DNA of 64,000 bases from Azotobacter beijerinckii (GTDB lineage: Bacteria > Pseudomonadota > Gammaproteobacteria > Pseudomonadales > Pseudomonadaceae): NCBI RefSeq assembly GCF_900110885.1, contig NZ_FOFJ01000017.1, positions 24,571-88,570 on the forward strand, written 5' to 3'. How positions within the stretch are numbered: position 1 is the stretch's first letter; the number at the start of each line of letters is the position of its first letter. The notes beneath the pieces were generated by a model. That model searched no databases, was not told the DNA's origin, and saw only the letters and a list, made by a program, of their open reading frames with translations. Position numbers and translations under genes: made by a program. Positions 34,271 to 44,761 of the stretch are shown here, piece after piece.

Positions 34271-35182
34271 TCAGCCCGGAAAGAGGAACGGATTGAGGCT
34301 GCTGCGGAAGAAGCCCTGGCGCTCCACCTCGGCGTCCAGCGCCAGGGAGGCCAGGTCGTCGGCGATCACCTCCAGCTGCGGGTCGCGGTCCTCGTGGAGG
34401 ACCTTGAGGTAGCTGTTGCAGTCGCCGCAGCTTTCCGCGCGGATCGCCGCCTGCTCGCTGTCCAGCGACCAGTAGTCGAGCCGGCCGCCCTCCTCGCAGT
34501 GGCTGCACTTGGTGCGCACCATGTGCCAGCGGCTCTCGCACAGCCCGCACTGCAGGTAGCGCAGGCCGCTCTGGGCGCCGCCGCGGATCACGCTGGCCAC
34601 CGGCGCGCCACCGCACACCGGGCAACACTGGCGACCCTCGCCGACCCGGGCCTCGCCGCTGGCCGGCAACTGCGCGGCCAGTTGCGTCCAGTACAGCGAC
34701 AGCGCGGCCCAGAGGAAGGGCGCGCGGTCGCTGCCGACCACCAGGTAGTCGCCGGCCAGCAGGGCGTCGGCCAGCTTCTCCAGGGCGATCCCGTCGCAGC
34801 TGCGCAGCCCGGCGAGGGTCTGTGCCACGGCCGGATTCGCCGCGGCCGGCAGGCGCTCGAACAGTGCCTGCAGCAGTTCGCGCCAGTGCCGCTCGCGCGG
34901 CAGGCGGGTGGCCTCCAGCGGCGGCAGCGACCCGCCGAGACGGGCGGGCAGCGTGGCGGCCAGCGCTGCGGGCAGCGGCAGCGCCTCGGCAACCTGCTGC
35001 TGCGCCTCGGCGATGCCGGCGGCGAAGCGCAGGTAGTCGGCCATCGGGTGGCCCTCGGCGAGCTGGCGCAGGCGCGCGGCGCGGCGCCCGTAGCGGTTTT
35101 TCAGGTCGGGCAGGATCAGCGGCACGATGGCGCCGACGCCACCGCTCGGCTGCTCGTCGGAAACCAGGCGGATGCTGTTCAT
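34271..35182 (-). CDS. fdhE: Formate dehydrogenase accessory protein FdhE
   Basis: 303 residues, cytoplasmic. Four CxxC pairs in the C-terminal half (CPVCGG, CGLCES, CSHCEE, CGDCNS) make the rubredoxin-like sites of FdhE. FdhE is needed for active membrane-bound formate dehydrogenase, probably acting on the metal centres. The start overlaps the fdoI stop by 4 bases, so they are translationally coupled. Confidence 0.93.
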   Translation of the reverse strand: MNSIRLVSDEQPSGGVGAIVPLILPDLKNRYGRRAARLRQLAEGHPMADYLRFAAGIAEAQQQVAEALPLPAALAATLPARLGGSLPPLEATRLPRERHWRELLQALFERLPAAANPAVAQTLAGLRSCDGIALEKLADALLAGDYLVVGSDRAPFLWAALSLYWTQLAAQLPASGEARVGEGRQCCPVCGGAPVASVIRGGAQSGLRYLQCGLCESRWHMVRTKCSHCEEGGRLDYWSLDSEQAAIRAESCGDCNSYLKVLHEDRDPQLEVIADDLASLALDAEVERQGFFRSSLNPFLFPG

Positions 35183-35826
35183 TCGCCGCCCTCGCCCCTG
35201 GCCGGCTTGCTGGAGATCTGCCGGTACCAGCGGTCGTGGTGGCTTTTGGCCCAGCGGCGCGAGACGTAGCCGGTGACCATCCCGGAAATCGAACCCTTGA
35301 CCCAGAAGGCCAGGTAGGCGTGGCCGAGGATCAGCAGGATCAGCGCGATGCCGGCGGCGGCGTGCAGGAACAGGCCGAGGCGGATCAGCGGGATGGGGAC
35401 GGCCGGGGCGAAGTACGGCCGCCAGATCGCCAGGCCGCTGAGCAGCAGCACGCCGATCAGGCTCATGATCCCCCAGAACAGGATCTTCTGGCCGGCGTTG
35501 TACTTGCCGATCTGCAGGGGCTTGTCGTGGTTGCCGAGCAGCACGTCCTTGAGGTTGGCGAACCAGGCGAGGTCCTCGCGCTCCGGCAGGTTGTACTTGA
35601 CGAAGCGGATGAACAGGTAGACCAGGGCGAGAAACACCGCGACGCCGAGGAAAGGGTGCAGGATGCGCGCCATCTGCGGCGTGCCGAGCACCGCGCCGAG
35701 CCCGCCGAGGGTCGGGAAGAACCACGACAGCCCGGAGAGCGCGGCGAGGAAGAAGCAGATCACCATCACCCAGTGACAGGCGCGCTCGGGGAAGCGGGTG
35801 CGCAGGATCATGTCGCGCTTGTTCAT
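35179..35826 (-). CDS. fdoI: Formate dehydrogenase cytochrome b556 gamma subunit
   Basis: 215 residues with four membrane segments and the family opening [25 protein letters not shown], with a heme-binding His. It anchors the complex and passes electrons from the FeS subunit to quinone. The start overlaps the fdoH stop by 4 bases. Confidence 0.92.
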   Translation of the reverse strand: MNKRDMILRTRFPERACHWVMVICFFLAALSGLSWFFPTLGGLGAVLGTPQMARILHPFLGVAVFLALVYLFIRFVKYNLPEREDLAWFANLKDVLLGNHDKPLQIGKYNAGQKILFWGIMSLIGVLLLSGLAIWRPYFAPAVPIPLIRLGLFLHAAAGIALILLILGHAYLAFWVKGSISGMVTGYVSRRWAKSHHDRWYRQISSKPARGEGGE

Positions 35827-36704
35827 GTCTCGGTCTCCTCATGCTCGTCGACCTGGTTCGGGCCGACGCCGACGTAGTGGAACAGGGTACCGGCCAGGGT
35901 GGCGAAGAAGGCCACGGCGGCGACCGGCTTCATCCAGCCCTTCCAGCCGTGGATCGCGCTGCTGATGCGCGGGTCTTTGGGCAGGTTGTGGTACAGCTCG
36001 GGCCGGTCGGCGTGGTGCAGCACGTACATCACGTGGGTGCCGCCGACGCCCTGCGGGTCGTAGAGGCCGGCGTTGGCGTAGCCGCGGCCGTGCAGCTCCT
36101 CGACGCGCTGGCCGGCCAGGTGCTGCATGTCGGCCTTGCTGCCGAAGCTGATCGCCCCGGTCGGGCAGGTCTTGGCGCAGGCCGGCTCCTGGCCCACCGC
36201 CACGCGGTCGGAACACAGGGTGCACTTGTAGGCCTTGTTGTCCTCCTGACTGATCCGCGGCACGTTGAACGGGCAGCCGGCGACGCAGTAGCCGCAGCCG
36301 ATGCAGTGCTCGGACTGGAAGTCGACGATGCCGTTGGCGTACTGGACGATGGCGCCCGGGCTCGGGCAGGCCTTGAGGCAGCCGGGATCGCTGCAGTGCA
36401 TGCAGCCGTCCTTGCGGATCAGCCATTCCAGCCGGCCGTTCTCCTGCTGCACCTCGTCGAAGCGCATCACCGTCCAGCTCTTGGCGCTGAGGTCGATGGG
36501 GTTGTCGTAGACGCCGACATTCTGGCCGACCTCGTCGCGCAGGTCGTTCCACTCCGAGCAGGCGACCTGGCAGGCCTTGCAGCCGATGCAGATGCTCACG
36601 TCGATCAGCTTGGCGACTTCCGCCTGGTGGTCGCGGACCTGGGTCGGCGGGGTCAGGGCGCTGGTCGCCGAGCGCTTGAGGATGTCTTGGGATTGCATGG
36701 ACAT
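35823..36704 (-). CDS. fdoH: Formate dehydrogenase iron-sulfur beta subunit
   Basis: 293 residues. Four ferredoxin-type cluster sites are present: [35 protein letters not shown] and [22 protein letters not shown]-terminal membrane helix ([15 protein letters not shown]) anchors it. It relays electrons from the catalytic subunit to cytochrome b. ATG 36704 follows GGAGGG. It starts 13 bases after the fdoG stop. Confidence 0.94.
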   Translation of the reverse strand: MSMQSQDILKRSATSALTPPTQVRDHQAEVAKLIDVSICIGCKACQVACSEWNDLRDEVGQNVGVYDNPIDLSAKSWTVMRFDEVQQENGRLEWLIRKDGCMHCSDPGCLKACPSPGAIVQYANGIVDFQSEHCIGCGYCVAGCPFNVPRISQEDNKAYKCTLCSDRVAVGQEPACAKTCPTGAISFGSKADMQHLAGQRVEELHGRGYANAGLYDPQGVGGTHVMYVLHHADRPELYHNLPKDPRISSAIHGWKGWMKPVAAVAFFATLAGTLFHYVGVGPNQVDEHEETET

Positions 36705-36717
36705 GGAAAGCCCTCCA

Positions 36718-39700
36718 TCAGACCTTTTCAATGTTCACGAGGAAGGCCTTGTACTCCGGCGTCTGCGAGTTGGCGTCGCCAACCGCGGGCGTCAGGGTGT
36801 TGGCCAGAAAGCCCTTGCGGGTGGTGCCCGTAAAGCCCCAGTGACAGGGGATGCCGACGGTGTCGACCGGCTGGCCGTCGATCTCCAGGGTGGCGATGCG
36901 CTTGGTCACCACCGCCTTGGCCTTGATGAAGCCGCGCATCGAGGTGACCTTGACGGTGTCGCCGGCGCGAATGCCCTTCTGCGCCGCCAGCTGCTCGCCG
37001 ATCTCGACGAACTGCTCGGGCTGGACGATGGCGTTGAGCCGCGAGGCCTTGGTCCAGTGGCGGAACATCTCGGTGATCGAGTAGGTGGTGGCGACGTAGG
37101 GGAAGTCCGCCGCGGTGCCCATGCGCTGGCGGTCGTTGTCGAACAGCCGGGTGGTCGGGTTGAAGGTGACCTTCGGGTGCAGCGGGTTTTCCGCCAGCGG
37201 CGACTCGATCGGCTCGTAGTGTTCGGGGAAGGGCCCGTCGCCCAGCGCGCCGGCCGCGAACAGCCGGCCGAGGCCCTCGGGCAGCATGATGAACGGGTTG
37301 GCCTCGCTGCCCGGCGCGACGGTGGCGGCGAAGTCGGCGACGTCGATGCCGCTCCAGCGCTGGCCGTTCCACTCGATCAGCTTGCGTTTCGGGTCCCAGG
37401 GCTTGCCCTGCGGGTCGACCGAGGCGCGGTTGTAGAGGATGCGGCGGTTCTGCGGCCAGCACCAGGCCCAGCCCGGCGTGCTGCCGAGGCCCTGGCCGTC
37501 GCTGGCGTTGTCGCGCCGCGCCATCTGGTTGCCGGCCTCGGTCCAGGAGCCGGCGAAGACCCAGCAGAAGCTGGCGGTGCTGCCGTCGGCGCGCAGCAGG
37601 GAGAAGTCGCGCAACAGCTCACCCTTTTTCGCCAGCAGGTTGCCCTGCGGGTCGTAGAGGTCGGCCAGGGCGTAGCCGTTGGCCTCCCGGGCGACCTCCT
37701 CGGGCGCAGGGTCCTCCGGATCGCTGTAGTTCCAGGCCATGTTGAGCAGCGGCGCGGGGTTGGCGCCGCCCTCCTGCGCGTACAGCTCGCGCAGCCTGAG
37801 GAACAGGTGGCCGAGGATCTTGCCGTCGTGCCAGGCCTCGGCCGGCGGCGCCGCACCCGCCCAGTGCCACTGCAGCCAGCGCCCGGAGTTGGTGATCGAG
37901 CCGTTCTCCTCGGCGAAGCAGGACGACGGCAGGCGGAACACCTCGGTCTGGATCTCGGCCGGGTTCACGTCGTTGGCTTCGCCGTGGTTCTGCCAGAAGT
38001 TCGAGCTTTCGGTGACCAGCGGGTCGATCACCACCAGGTACTTGAGCCTGGACAGGGCGGCGACCGCCTTGTTCTTGTCCGGGAAGGCGGCGATCGGGTT
38101 GAAGCCCTGGGCGATGTAGCCGTTGACCTTGCCCTCGTACATCAGCTCCATATAGCGCAGCACGTCGTACTCGACGTCCCACTTGGGCAGCCAGTCGAAG
38201 CCCCAGTCGTTGTCCCTGGTCGCCTTGTCGCCCCAGACGCTCTTCATCAGGCTGACGAAGAACTTCTCGGTGTTCTGCCAGTAGTTCACCTGGCCGGGCA
38301 GCAGCGCCTTGGGCGTGCTCTGCGCGAGGTAGGTGGCCAGGTCGGGCTGGCGTTCCGAGGGCAGGTTCAGGTAGCCCGGCATGCGCACCGAGAGCAGGCC
38401 GAGGTCGGTGTAGCCCTGGATGTTCGAGTGGCCGCGCAGGGCGTTGATGCCGCCGCCGGGCATGCCGATGTTGCCGAGCAACAGCTGGATCATCGCCGCG
38501 CCGCGGATGATCTGCACGCCGCTGGTGTGGTGGGTCCAGCCGAGGGCGTAGAGGAAGGTCGCGGTCTTGTCCGGCGCGCTGGTGTCGCCGAGCAGCCGGC
38601 AGATCTCCAGGAAGTCCTCCTTCGGCGTGCCGCACAGGCGCGTGACCATCTCCGGGGTGTAGCGGCTGACGTGCTGCTTCAGCAGGTTCCACACGCAGCG
38701 CGGATGGCTGAGCGTGAGGTCGCGCTTGGCGTGGCCGTTCTCGTCGAGCTGGTAGGCCCAGGAGCTGCGGTCGTACTGCTTCTTCGCCTCGTCGTAGCCG
38801 CTGAACAGGCCCTCGTCGAAGGCGAAGTCGTCGCGCACCAGCAGGCTCGCGTTGGTATAGGCGCGCACGTACTCGTGCTGGATCCTGTCGTGGGCGATCA
38901 GGTAGTTGACCACCCCCATCAGGAAGGTCACGTCGGAGCCGGCGCGGATCGGCGCGTAGAGGTCGGCGACCGCGGCGCTGCGGTTGAAGCGTGGGTCGAC
39001 CACGATCAGCTTGGCGCCGTTGCGGATCTTCGCCTCGATGGCCCACTTGAAGCCCACCGGGTGGGCCTCGGCGGGGTTGCCGCCCATCACCAGCACGACG
39101 TTGGCGTTCTTGATGTCCACCCAGTTGTTGGTCATCGCGCCGCGCCCGAAGCTGGGCGCCAGGGCGGCCACGGTCGGGCCGTGGCAGAGCCGCGCCTGGC
39201 AGTCCATGCCGAGGATGCCGAGGGCGCGGGTGAAGCGCCAGTCGAGGGCGCCGGTCTCGTTGCTGGCCGCCGAGGAGCAGAGCATGCCGGTGGTCAGCCA
39301 GCGGTTCACGGTGAGCCCGGCGGCGTTCTTCTCGACGAAGTTGGCGTCGCGGTCGTCCTTCATCCGCCGGGCGATGCGCGCGATGGCCTCCTCCCAGCTG
39401 ATCCGCTGCCACTTATCCGAACCCGGCGCGCGGTATTCGGGGTACTGCAGGCGCTGCTCGCTGTGGATGAAGTCGACCAGACCGGCGCCCTTCGGGCACA
39501 GCGAGCCGCGGCTGACCGGATGGTCCGGGTCGCCCTCGATGTGGAAGATCCGCGGCTTGGCGTTCTTCGCGCCGTCGCCGAGGCTGTACATCAGCACCCC
39601 GCAGCCCACCGAGCAGTAGGTGCAGTTGTTGCGGGTCTCCTTGGCGCGCAGCAGCTTGTACTGGCGCGTCTGGCTGGCGAGGGCCACAGCGGGGGCGAAG

Positions 39701-39774
39701 CCGAGGGTGGCGGCGGTGGCGCCGGCCACCCCGACGGTACAGAGCTTGAAGAACTGTCTTCTGCCGAGTTCCAT
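36718..39774 (-). CDS. fdoG: Formate dehydrogenase major (catalytic) subunit, cysteine form
   Basis: 1018 residues. A Tat signal ([20 protein letters not shown]) sends the folded enzyme to the periplasm. A 4Fe-4S site (CTYCSVGCG...CPKG) is followed by molybdopterin-binding domains. At the position where FdnG/FdoG of enterics has selenocysteine the sequence reads [19 protein letters not shown]: codon TGC at 39184-39186 (plus-strand GCA), so it has Cys. The following His and the downstream Arg of AFxxRGAMTN type are kept. It oxidises formate to CO2. AGGAG precedes ATG 39774. Length matches the family. Confidence 0.95.
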   Translation of the reverse strand: MELGRRQFFKLCTVGVAGATAATLGFAPAVALASQTRQYKLLRAKETRNNCTYCSVGCGVLMYSLGDGAKNAKPRIFHIEGDPDHPVSRGSLCPKGAGLVDFIHSEQRLQYPEYRAPGSDKWQRISWEEAIARIARRMKDDRDANFVEKNAAGLTVNRWLTTGMLCSSAASNETGALDWRFTRALGILGMDCQARLCHGPTVAALAPSFGRGAMTNNWVDIKNANVVLVMGGNPAEAHPVGFKWAIEAKIRNGAKLIVVDPRFNRSAAVADLYAPIRAGSDVTFLMGVVNYLIAHDRIQHEYVRAYTNASLLVRDDFAFDEGLFSGYDEAKKQYDRSSWAYQLDENGHAKRDLTLSHPRCVWNLLKQHVSRYTPEMVTRLCGTPKEDFLEICRLLGDTSAPDKTATFLYALGWTHHTSGVQIIRGAAMIQLLLGNIGMPGGGINALRGHSNIQGYTDLGLLSVRMPGYLNLPSERQPDLATYLAQSTPKALLPGQVNYWQNTEKFFVSLMKSVWGDKATRDNDWGFDWLPKWDVEYDVLRYMELMYEGKVNGYIAQGFNPIAAFPDKNKAVAALSRLKYLVVIDPLVTESSNFWQNHGEANDVNPAEIQTEVFRLPSSCFAEENGSITNSGRWLQWHWAGAAPPAEAWHDGKILGHLFLRLRELYAQEGGANPAPLLNMAWNYSDPEDPAPEEVAREANGYALADLYDPQGNLLAKKGELLRDFSLLRADGSTASFCWVFAGSWTEAGNQMARRDNASDGQGLGSTPGWAWCWPQNRRILYNRASVDPQGKPWDPKRKLIEWNGQRWSGIDVADFAATVAPGSEANPFIMLPEGLGRLFAAGALGDGPFPEHYEPIESPLAENPLHPKVTFNPTTRLFDNDRQRMGTAADFPYVATTYSITEMFRHWTKASRLNAIVQPEQFVEIGEQLAAQKGIRAGDTVKVTSMRGFIKAKAVVTKRIATLEIDGQPVDTVGIPCHWGFTGTTRKGFLANTLTPAVGDANSQTPEYKAFLVNIEKV

Positions 39775-39878
39775 GACGATCTCCTGAAAAGAGGGACGAG
39801 TGCGGCCCGCGCTTCGCGGCGGGAAACGCTCGGGCTTTCGATGGGGGACTGCCGGGTCCGCCGGCGGCGGGACGGGCC

Positions 39879-40706
39879 TTACGGGGCGCGCGGTACCGGG
39901 CTGTAGACCCGCGCCGCGCTGTGGTGCGGCAGGTGGATCAGGTTGAGGCGGTGGCGGCGCGCCCAGTCCACGGTCAGCGCGGTGGGCGCCGACAGCCCGA
40001 CCAGGGTGCCGATGCCGGCGCGCACCGCCTTGTGCAGCAACTCGACGCTGCAGCGGCTGGTGACCACGGCGAAGCCGCGGCCGGGCTCCAGGCGTTCGTG
40101 CGCGAGGGCGCCGATCAGCTTGTCGAGGGCGTTGTGGCGGCCGATGTCCTCGCGGCACAGGCGGATCCCGCCGTCCCCGTCGACGAACAGCGCGGCATGC
40201 AGGGCGCCGCTCTGGCGGGCCAGGCGCTGCTCGGCGGCGATGCGCTCGCGCAGATCCTCAAGGTGTTCGGCCGGCGGCAGCGGCACCGGCTCGAGCGCCG
40301 CCAGCTGCGGCAGCGCCTGTTCCAGCGCCTCCACCCCGCAAATGCCGCAGCCGCTGCTGCCGGCCAGCTGGCGGCGCTGCCGCTTGAGCTGCCAGAAGGC
40401 GCGGCTGGCGATCTCCACTTCGGCCCGCCAGGCCTCGGCGCCTTCGACGAGCCGCAGGTCGTAGACTTCATCGGCACTATCGATGATGCCGGCGGTCAGC
40501 GTGAAACCCCGGACGAAGTCCTCCAGCCCCTCCGGCGTGACCATCATCACCGCATGGTTGAGGCCGTTGTAGCTGATCGCCAGCGCGCACTCCGCCGCCA
40601 GAGGCACCTCGGAAACCTGTGCCGGAAGGCCGATCTCGGCATAGTGGTAGACACCCGTGACGGCCGGGGGAGGCTCCTGGGCAGGGGGACTGGCGTGATG
40701 CGGCAT
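39879..40706 (-). CDS. fdhD: Sulfurtransferase FdhD for formate dehydrogenase
   Basis: 275 residues. The CxxC motif SSGCGICGVE and the segment REDIGRHNALDKLIG are diagnostic. FdhD moves sulfur from IscS to the molybdenum cofactor, which is essential for formate dehydrogenase. I chose ATG 40706 because the protein aligns from there with the family; a longer in-frame start at 40802 exists. It is the first gene of the operon, with 104 bases before fdoG. Confidence 0.92.
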   Translation of the reverse strand: MPHHASPPAQEPPPAVTGVYHYAEIGLPAQVSEVPLAAECALAISYNGLNHAVMMVTPEGLEDFVRGFTLTAGIIDSADEVYDLRLVEGAEAWRAEVEIASRAFWQLKRQRRQLAGSSGCGICGVEALEQALPQLAALEPVPLPPAEHLEDLRERIAAEQRLARQSGALHAALFVDGDGGIRLCREDIGRHNALDKLIGALAHERLEPGRGFAVVTSRCSVELLHKAVRAGIGTLVGLSAPTALTVDWARRHRLNLIHLPHHSAARVYSPVPRAP

Positions 40707-41048
40707 GGCGGCGCGCTCGGCGATGAATTGACACAAGTCAAGTTTATTCTCGGCCCCGCGGGCCCGACCAATCGCTATTGCCGATTCATTGATCGACAGC
40801 ATCTATCAACCCGACCGCCACATGCGGCATCCTGCCGCGCAGGCCGCGCCGCTCCGCTGTTCCCTCCCCCGGCGCTAGCGACCGCCGCCTCCGAGCCGCC
40901 GCACGCGCCTTAGCCTTTGGTCTAGCCCTGCTCGCGCCGTTAAATGCATAAAACTCATATAAACATAGAATTATTATTCACTTAATGAATTAAAAGCGGA
41001 GCGCTAGCATCCCTCCCCAGCATGGACACTCACTGAGAGGGAACACCG
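40707..41048. promoter_or_regulatory. Divergent control region, AT-rich
   Basis: About 340 bases between fdhD (minus) and the binding-protein gene (plus). The stretch 40940-40994 is strikingly AT-rich and contains ATTCA-CTTA-ATGAAT, an inverted repeat at about 40977-40990. It probably carries the promoter of the sulfonate-type gene. I could not place a -35/-10 pair with confidence. Confidence 0.4.
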
Positions 41049-42038
41049 ATGTCGCAACACTCGGGCGGCCTGTCGCGCCGCCGCTTTCTCGCCGGCTGCG
41101 CCGGTGCCCTGGCCCTGGCGCCCCTCCTCGGCCACGGCCTGCGCGCCGAGGCGGCCGCACCGGGCCGGCTGCGCGTCGCCCAGTACAAGGGCGGCGACAA
41201 GCTGCTGCTGGAGGCCGCCGGCCTCGCCGACACGCCCTACCCCATCGACTGGGCGGAATTCGCCTCGGGCAACCTGATGGTCGAGGCGATGAACGGCGGC
41301 TCGCTCGACCTCGCCTACGGCAGCGAGATCCCGCCGCTGTTCGGCTTCATCAAGGGCGCGCGCATCCGCGTGGTCGGAGTGATCAAGGGCGACGTCAACG
41401 AGCAGACGGTGCTGGTGCCCAAGGACTCGCCGATCCGGTCGATCGCCGACCTCAAGGGCAAGCGCGTCGGCTACGTGCGCGCCACCACCACCCAGTACTA
41501 CCTGACCAAGATGCTCGCCGAGGTCGGCCTGAGCTTCGCCGACATCGAGGCGATCAACCTCACGGTGCCCGACGGCGCCGCCGCCTTTCGTACCGGCCAG
41601 CTCGACGCCTGGGCGATCTACGGCTACTCGGTGCCGCTGGCGCAGAGCAACGCCGGCGCCCGGGTGCTGAAGCGCGCCAACGGCTACCTGTCGGGCAACT
41701 ATCTGTTCTTCGCCTCCCCCGAGGCCATCGCCGATGCGCCGCGCCACGCGGCGATCGCCGACTTCTTCGTGCGCCTGCAGAAGGCCTTCGCCTGGCGCCA
41801 GGCCAACCCCGAACGCTACGCCGCGGCGCTCGCCGCGGAAATCGGCGTGCCGCTCGAGGCGGTGCTCGCTCTGCTGCGCAACGAAAGCCAGGTGCGCCGC
41901 CTGGTACCGGTGGACGACGCGGCGATCCGCAGCCAGCAGGACGTGGCCGACACCTTCCTCAAGGCCGGGGTGATCGAGCGGCCGGTGGACGTGCGGCCGC
42001 TGTGGGATGGAAGCTTTGCGGCCGCGCTAGCGGGTTGA
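41049..42038 (+). CDS. Tat-exported ABC substrate-binding protein, sulfonate/nitrate type (SsuA-like)
   Basis: 329 residues. A Tat signal (GGLSRRRFLAGCAGALALAP) is followed by a periplasmic binding protein type II fold: LRVAQYKGGDKLLLEAAGL, AYGSEIPPLFGFIKGA, SIADLKGKRVGYVRATTTQYYL and DGAAAFRTGQLDAWAIYG. This is the SsuA/NMT1-like family that delivers sulfonates, sulfate esters or similar ligands. No permease or ATPase gene is adjacent, so it is an orphan binding protein. The LLM monooxygenase nearby fits organosulfur use, which is inference. Confidence 0.85.
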   Translation: MSQHSGGLSRRRFLAGCAGALALAPLLGHGLRAEAAAPGRLRVAQYKGGDKLLLEAAGLADTPYPIDWAEFASGNLMVEAMNGGSLDLAYGSEIPPLFGFIKGARIRVVGVIKGDVNEQTVLVPKDSPIRSIADLKGKRVGYVRATTTQYYLTKMLAEVGLSFADIEAINLTVPDGAAAFRTGQLDAWAIYGYSVPLAQSNAGARVLKRANGYLSGNYLFFASPEAIADAPRHAAIADFFVRLQKAFAWRQANPERYAAALAAEIGVPLEAVLALLRNESQVRRLVPVDDAAIRSQQDVADTFLKAGVIERPVDVRPLWDGSFAAALAG

Positions 42039-42074
42039 GCCGGCGCCCGGCCCCGCCGTGCGCCGGTGGCGGGG

Positions 42075-43001
42075 TCAGGCCTGGGGGATCGACAGGCAGC
42101 CGAGCAGGGTGCGCAGCACCGGCACCGGCTCGCCGTAGCGCTCGGCGATGGCGATCGGCGCGGCGAGCAGGGCCTCGGTCTCCAGGCGGCGCCCGGCGAG
42201 GCGGTCCTGGAGCATCGAGGTGCGCGTGCCCCCGACCAGCTCGGCGCGCCGCACGCGGGCCTCGGGGGTCATGCTCAGGGGGTGGCCGTCGCGCTCGGCG
42301 AGGCGGACGATTTCCGCCATGCCGGCGAGCAGCACCTCGCGGGTGCGCGGGGTGCTGGCCAATTCGCCGACCGTCGCCCCGGTGATCGCGCTCAGCGGGT
42401 TGAGGGTGGCGTTGTTCATCAGCTTGGTCCACACCTCGCGGCGGATCTGCGCCGAGCTTTCCGCCGGAATCCCGGCCGCCTGCCAGGCCGCCACCAGGGC
42501 CTCCAGCGGCGCATCCGGGGCTCCGTTCACCCGCGCGCAGATGTAGCGGTCGCTGCCGGTGCGGCGTACCCGGATGCGGCCGGGCGCGGTGCGCTCCACC
42601 GCATGCTGGACGACCACCGCCACGCTGCGCGCCAGCGGCGGCGCGCCGGCGATCTCGCCGTCGCGGTGCGACCACCACCAGGGGATGCCGTTCTGCAGGA
42701 AGAGGTATTCGGTGGCACCGTCGCCGAGCGCCGCCAGGCGGGGCAGCAGCTCGCCCAGATCGTGCGACTTCACCGCGACGATGACCTGGGCGAAAGGTCC
42801 GCGCAGTTCGTCGAGCGGCACATAGCGCACCGCGGGTGCCTGCCAGGCCTCGTCGCCCTCGGCCGCGACCCCGGCCTCCTGGGCGCGTGCGCCGCTGCGC
42901 TGCGCCACCGTCACCGCCCACCCCGCCAGGCTCAGGCGGCCGGCGAGGTAGAGGCCAAGACTGCCGCCGCCGATGACGGCGATGGGTTGTCCAGTCGACA
43001 T
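42075..43001 (-). CDS. 2-dehydropantoate 2-reductase-family protein
   Basis: 308 residues. The N-terminal Rossmann motif IAVIGGGSLGLYLAGRL binds NADPH. VIVAVKSHDL, LFLQNGI and VWTKLMNNATLNPLSAITGATVGEL carry the catalytic Lys and Asn region of ketopantoate reductases. Family members make pantoate or reduce other 2-keto acids; the true panE may lie elsewhere. AAGGAG precedes ATG 43001. It follows the LLM gene by 92 bases on the same strand, likely in one operon. Confidence 0.85.
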   Translation of the reverse strand: MSTGQPIAVIGGGSLGLYLAGRLSLAGWAVTVAQRSGARAQEAGVAAEGDEAWQAPAVRYVPLDELRGPFAQVIVAVKSHDLGELLPRLAALGDGATEYLFLQNGIPWWWSHRDGEIAGAPPLARSVAVVVQHAVERTAPGRIRVRRTGSDRYICARVNGAPDAPLEALVAAWQAAGIPAESSAQIRREVWTKLMNNATLNPLSAITGATVGELASTPRTREVLLAGMAEIVRLAERDGHPLSMTPEARVRRAELVGGTRTSMLQDRLAGRRLETEALLAAPIAIAERYGEPVPVLRTLLGCLSIPQA

Positions 43002-43093
43002 AGATGTTCTCCTTGGGAATGAACCGGCCGGCGAAGGCCGGGAAGGTTCGTCTGCCGGCCGCGAACCCCCTGGGGAGAGAGCCGCCGCCAGGC

Positions 43094-44092
43094 TCAGAAG
43101 GGGGCGAAGGCTTCGACCGGAATGCGCAGGGGAATCTGCTCGCGCAACCGCGGCAACAGCGTGCGGCCGAACTCCAGGGCGTCGCCGAGGGGATCGAAAC
43201 CGCGCACCAGAAAGCTCTCGACGCCCAGCCGGTGGTAGGCGGCGAAGGCTTCGCCAACCTGCTCCGGGGTTCCCACCAGGGTCGCGGAGTCGCCGTCCAG
43301 GCCGCTCCACAGGCAGTCGTCGAACACCTGGCCGCGCGAGGCGAAGGCCAGGAGCCGCTCGGCACGCGTCCAGGCCTCGGCCTCGCTGGCGCCGAGGATC
43401 ACCCGCAGCGAGAGGCCGAAGCGCACCGCGCCAGCGCGCCCCGCACGCGCGGCCGCGGCACGCACCGTACCGATCCGCACGGCGACGCTGGCGAGCGGCT
43501 CGCCGGCCATCAGGTAGCAGTCGGCATGCCGGGCGGCCAGCCGCGCCGCGGCCGGCGAGGCGCCGCCGCAATGGATCGGCAGACGTCCCTGCAGGGGCCG
43601 CAGCGGGGCGAGGTGGCCCTTCACCCGGTAGTGGCGGCCGTCGAAATCGAAGGGCCTGGCACTGCTCCAGGCACGCGCGAGGACCTCCAGATACTCGTCG
43701 CTGCGCGCATGCCACTCGCCGCGCTCGAGAAAATCGCCGTCGCGCTGCGGCTCGCCGTCGTCGACCAGGCGCAGCGCCAGGCGGCCGTCGCAGAAGTGAT
43801 CGAGGGTGGCGAACTGGCGCGCCGCCTCGGTCGGTGCGAGCAGTCCCGGCCGGTGCGCCACCAGCAGGCCGAGCCGGCGGGTCTGCTGGGCGACGTGGGC
43901 GGCCACCTGCAGGCCGTCCGGGGCCGCGCCGTGCCAGCCGATCAGCGCCCGGTCGAAGCCGCCATGCTCCAGGGCGCGGGCGCAGGCGCCGAGATAGGCC
44001 TTGTCCAGCGGCACGGCGCCGGGCGGCAGGGGTTCGCGGGTCTCCCACGCGGGGAGGACGCCGATGAATTCGACGCGGCTGGCGCTGAACAT
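43094..44092 (-). CDS. LLM-class flavin-dependent monooxygenase (SsuD-like)
   Basis: 332 residues of the luciferase-like fold: MFSASRVEFIGVLPAW, FDRALIGWHGAAPDG, HRPGLLAPTEAARQFATLDHFCDGRLALRLVDDG and LPIHCGGASPAAARLAARHADCYLMAGEP. SsuD-type alkanesulfonate monooxygenases share these blocks and use FMNH2 to release sulfite. No flavin reductase gene is adjacent. Paired with the ketopantoate-reductase-like gene and near the orphan SsuA-like protein, it suggests scavenging of an organosulfur compound; the substrate is unknown. Confidence 0.85.
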   Translation of the reverse strand: MFSASRVEFIGVLPAWETREPLPPGAVPLDKAYLGACARALEHGGFDRALIGWHGAAPDGLQVAAHVAQQTRRLGLLVAHRPGLLAPTEAARQFATLDHFCDGRLALRLVDDGEPQRDGDFLERGEWHARSDEYLEVLARAWSSARPFDFDGRHYRVKGHLAPLRPLQGRLPIHCGGASPAAARLAARHADCYLMAGEPLASVAVRIGTVRAAAARAGRAGAVRFGLSLRVILGASEAEAWTRAERLLAFASRGQVFDDCLWSGLDGDSATLVGTPEQVGEAFAAYHRLGVESFLVRGFDPLGDALEFGRTLLPRLREQIPLRIPVEAFAPF

Positions 44093-44348
44093 GCTGCGGC
44101 TCCGGAGGCTGGATGGTCGGTCGGGGTTCCGGAAGGGAGCCTACCGAGCCGGCTCTTTAATATCCAAAACCCATTATTCATATGGTTATAAAGATCCGTG
44201 AGTTCTAAGATCCCGCTCAGGCCCTTTTGGCCAGCGCGACCCGGCGCGGTATTTTTCTACGCTGAGTGGAGGCCGGCGCCCGCAGGCATCGCCGTCGCGG
44301 CCGCCGGCATGGCGTCCCTCAGTCCCTCCACCGATAGGCACGCGCCCC

Positions 44349-44711
44349 ATGAGCCCCATTTACGAGCCCCACCACACGCCCCCCATCCCCGTCGGCCGGT
44401 TCGTTCTGCGCATGGTTGCGCACATGTGCGTGGCGCTGGTGGTGATCGCGATCTCGCTGCTGCTCGGCATGCTCGGTTACCGGCACTACGAGCAGATGTC
44501 GTGGACCGATGCGTTCGTGAACTCGGCGATGCTGCTCGGCGGCATGGGGCCGGTCAAGACCGCCGACCTGAGCGAGCCGGGGAAGCTCTTCGCGGGACTG
44601 TATGCGCTGTATGCCGGACTGGTCTTCATCGCGGTGATGAGCATCATGCTGGCGCCGGTGGTGCACCGGGTGCTTCACCGCTTCCACTGGGAGGAGGAAG
44701 AGCCGCGCTGA
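44349..44711 (+). CDS. Small two-helix membrane protein, ion-channel-like
   Basis: 120 residues with two membrane helices (about 20-43 and 85-108). The loop between them, SWTDAFVNSAMLLGGMGPV, resembles the pore helix and filter of two-helix potassium channels, but the filter TVGYG is replaced by LGGMG. It is probably a channel-like protein of unknown specificity. It stands alone between the LLM gene and a convergent LysR gene. Confidence 0.7.
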   Translation: MSPIYEPHHTPPIPVGRFVLRMVAHMCVALVVIAISLLLGMLGYRHYEQMSWTDAFVNSAMLLGGMGPVKTADLSEPGKLFAGLYALYAGLVFIAVMSIMLAPVVHRVLHRFHWEEEEPR

Positions 44712-44761
44712 CCCGGCGGCCGGCCCCCTCGCTGGCTTTATAGTAGGCGGCGGCGCGCCCC

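Noticed and set aside
36577..39906. A long open frame on the plus strand opposite fdoG
   Set aside because: It is antisense to a certain gene and has no family signature; high GC and third-position bias open such frames.
42075..44048. One continuous minus-strand frame that seems to fuse the monooxygenase and reductase genes
   Set aside because: The upstream part is the wrong frame of the monooxygenase gene; the reductase has its own start and ribosome-binding site at 43001.
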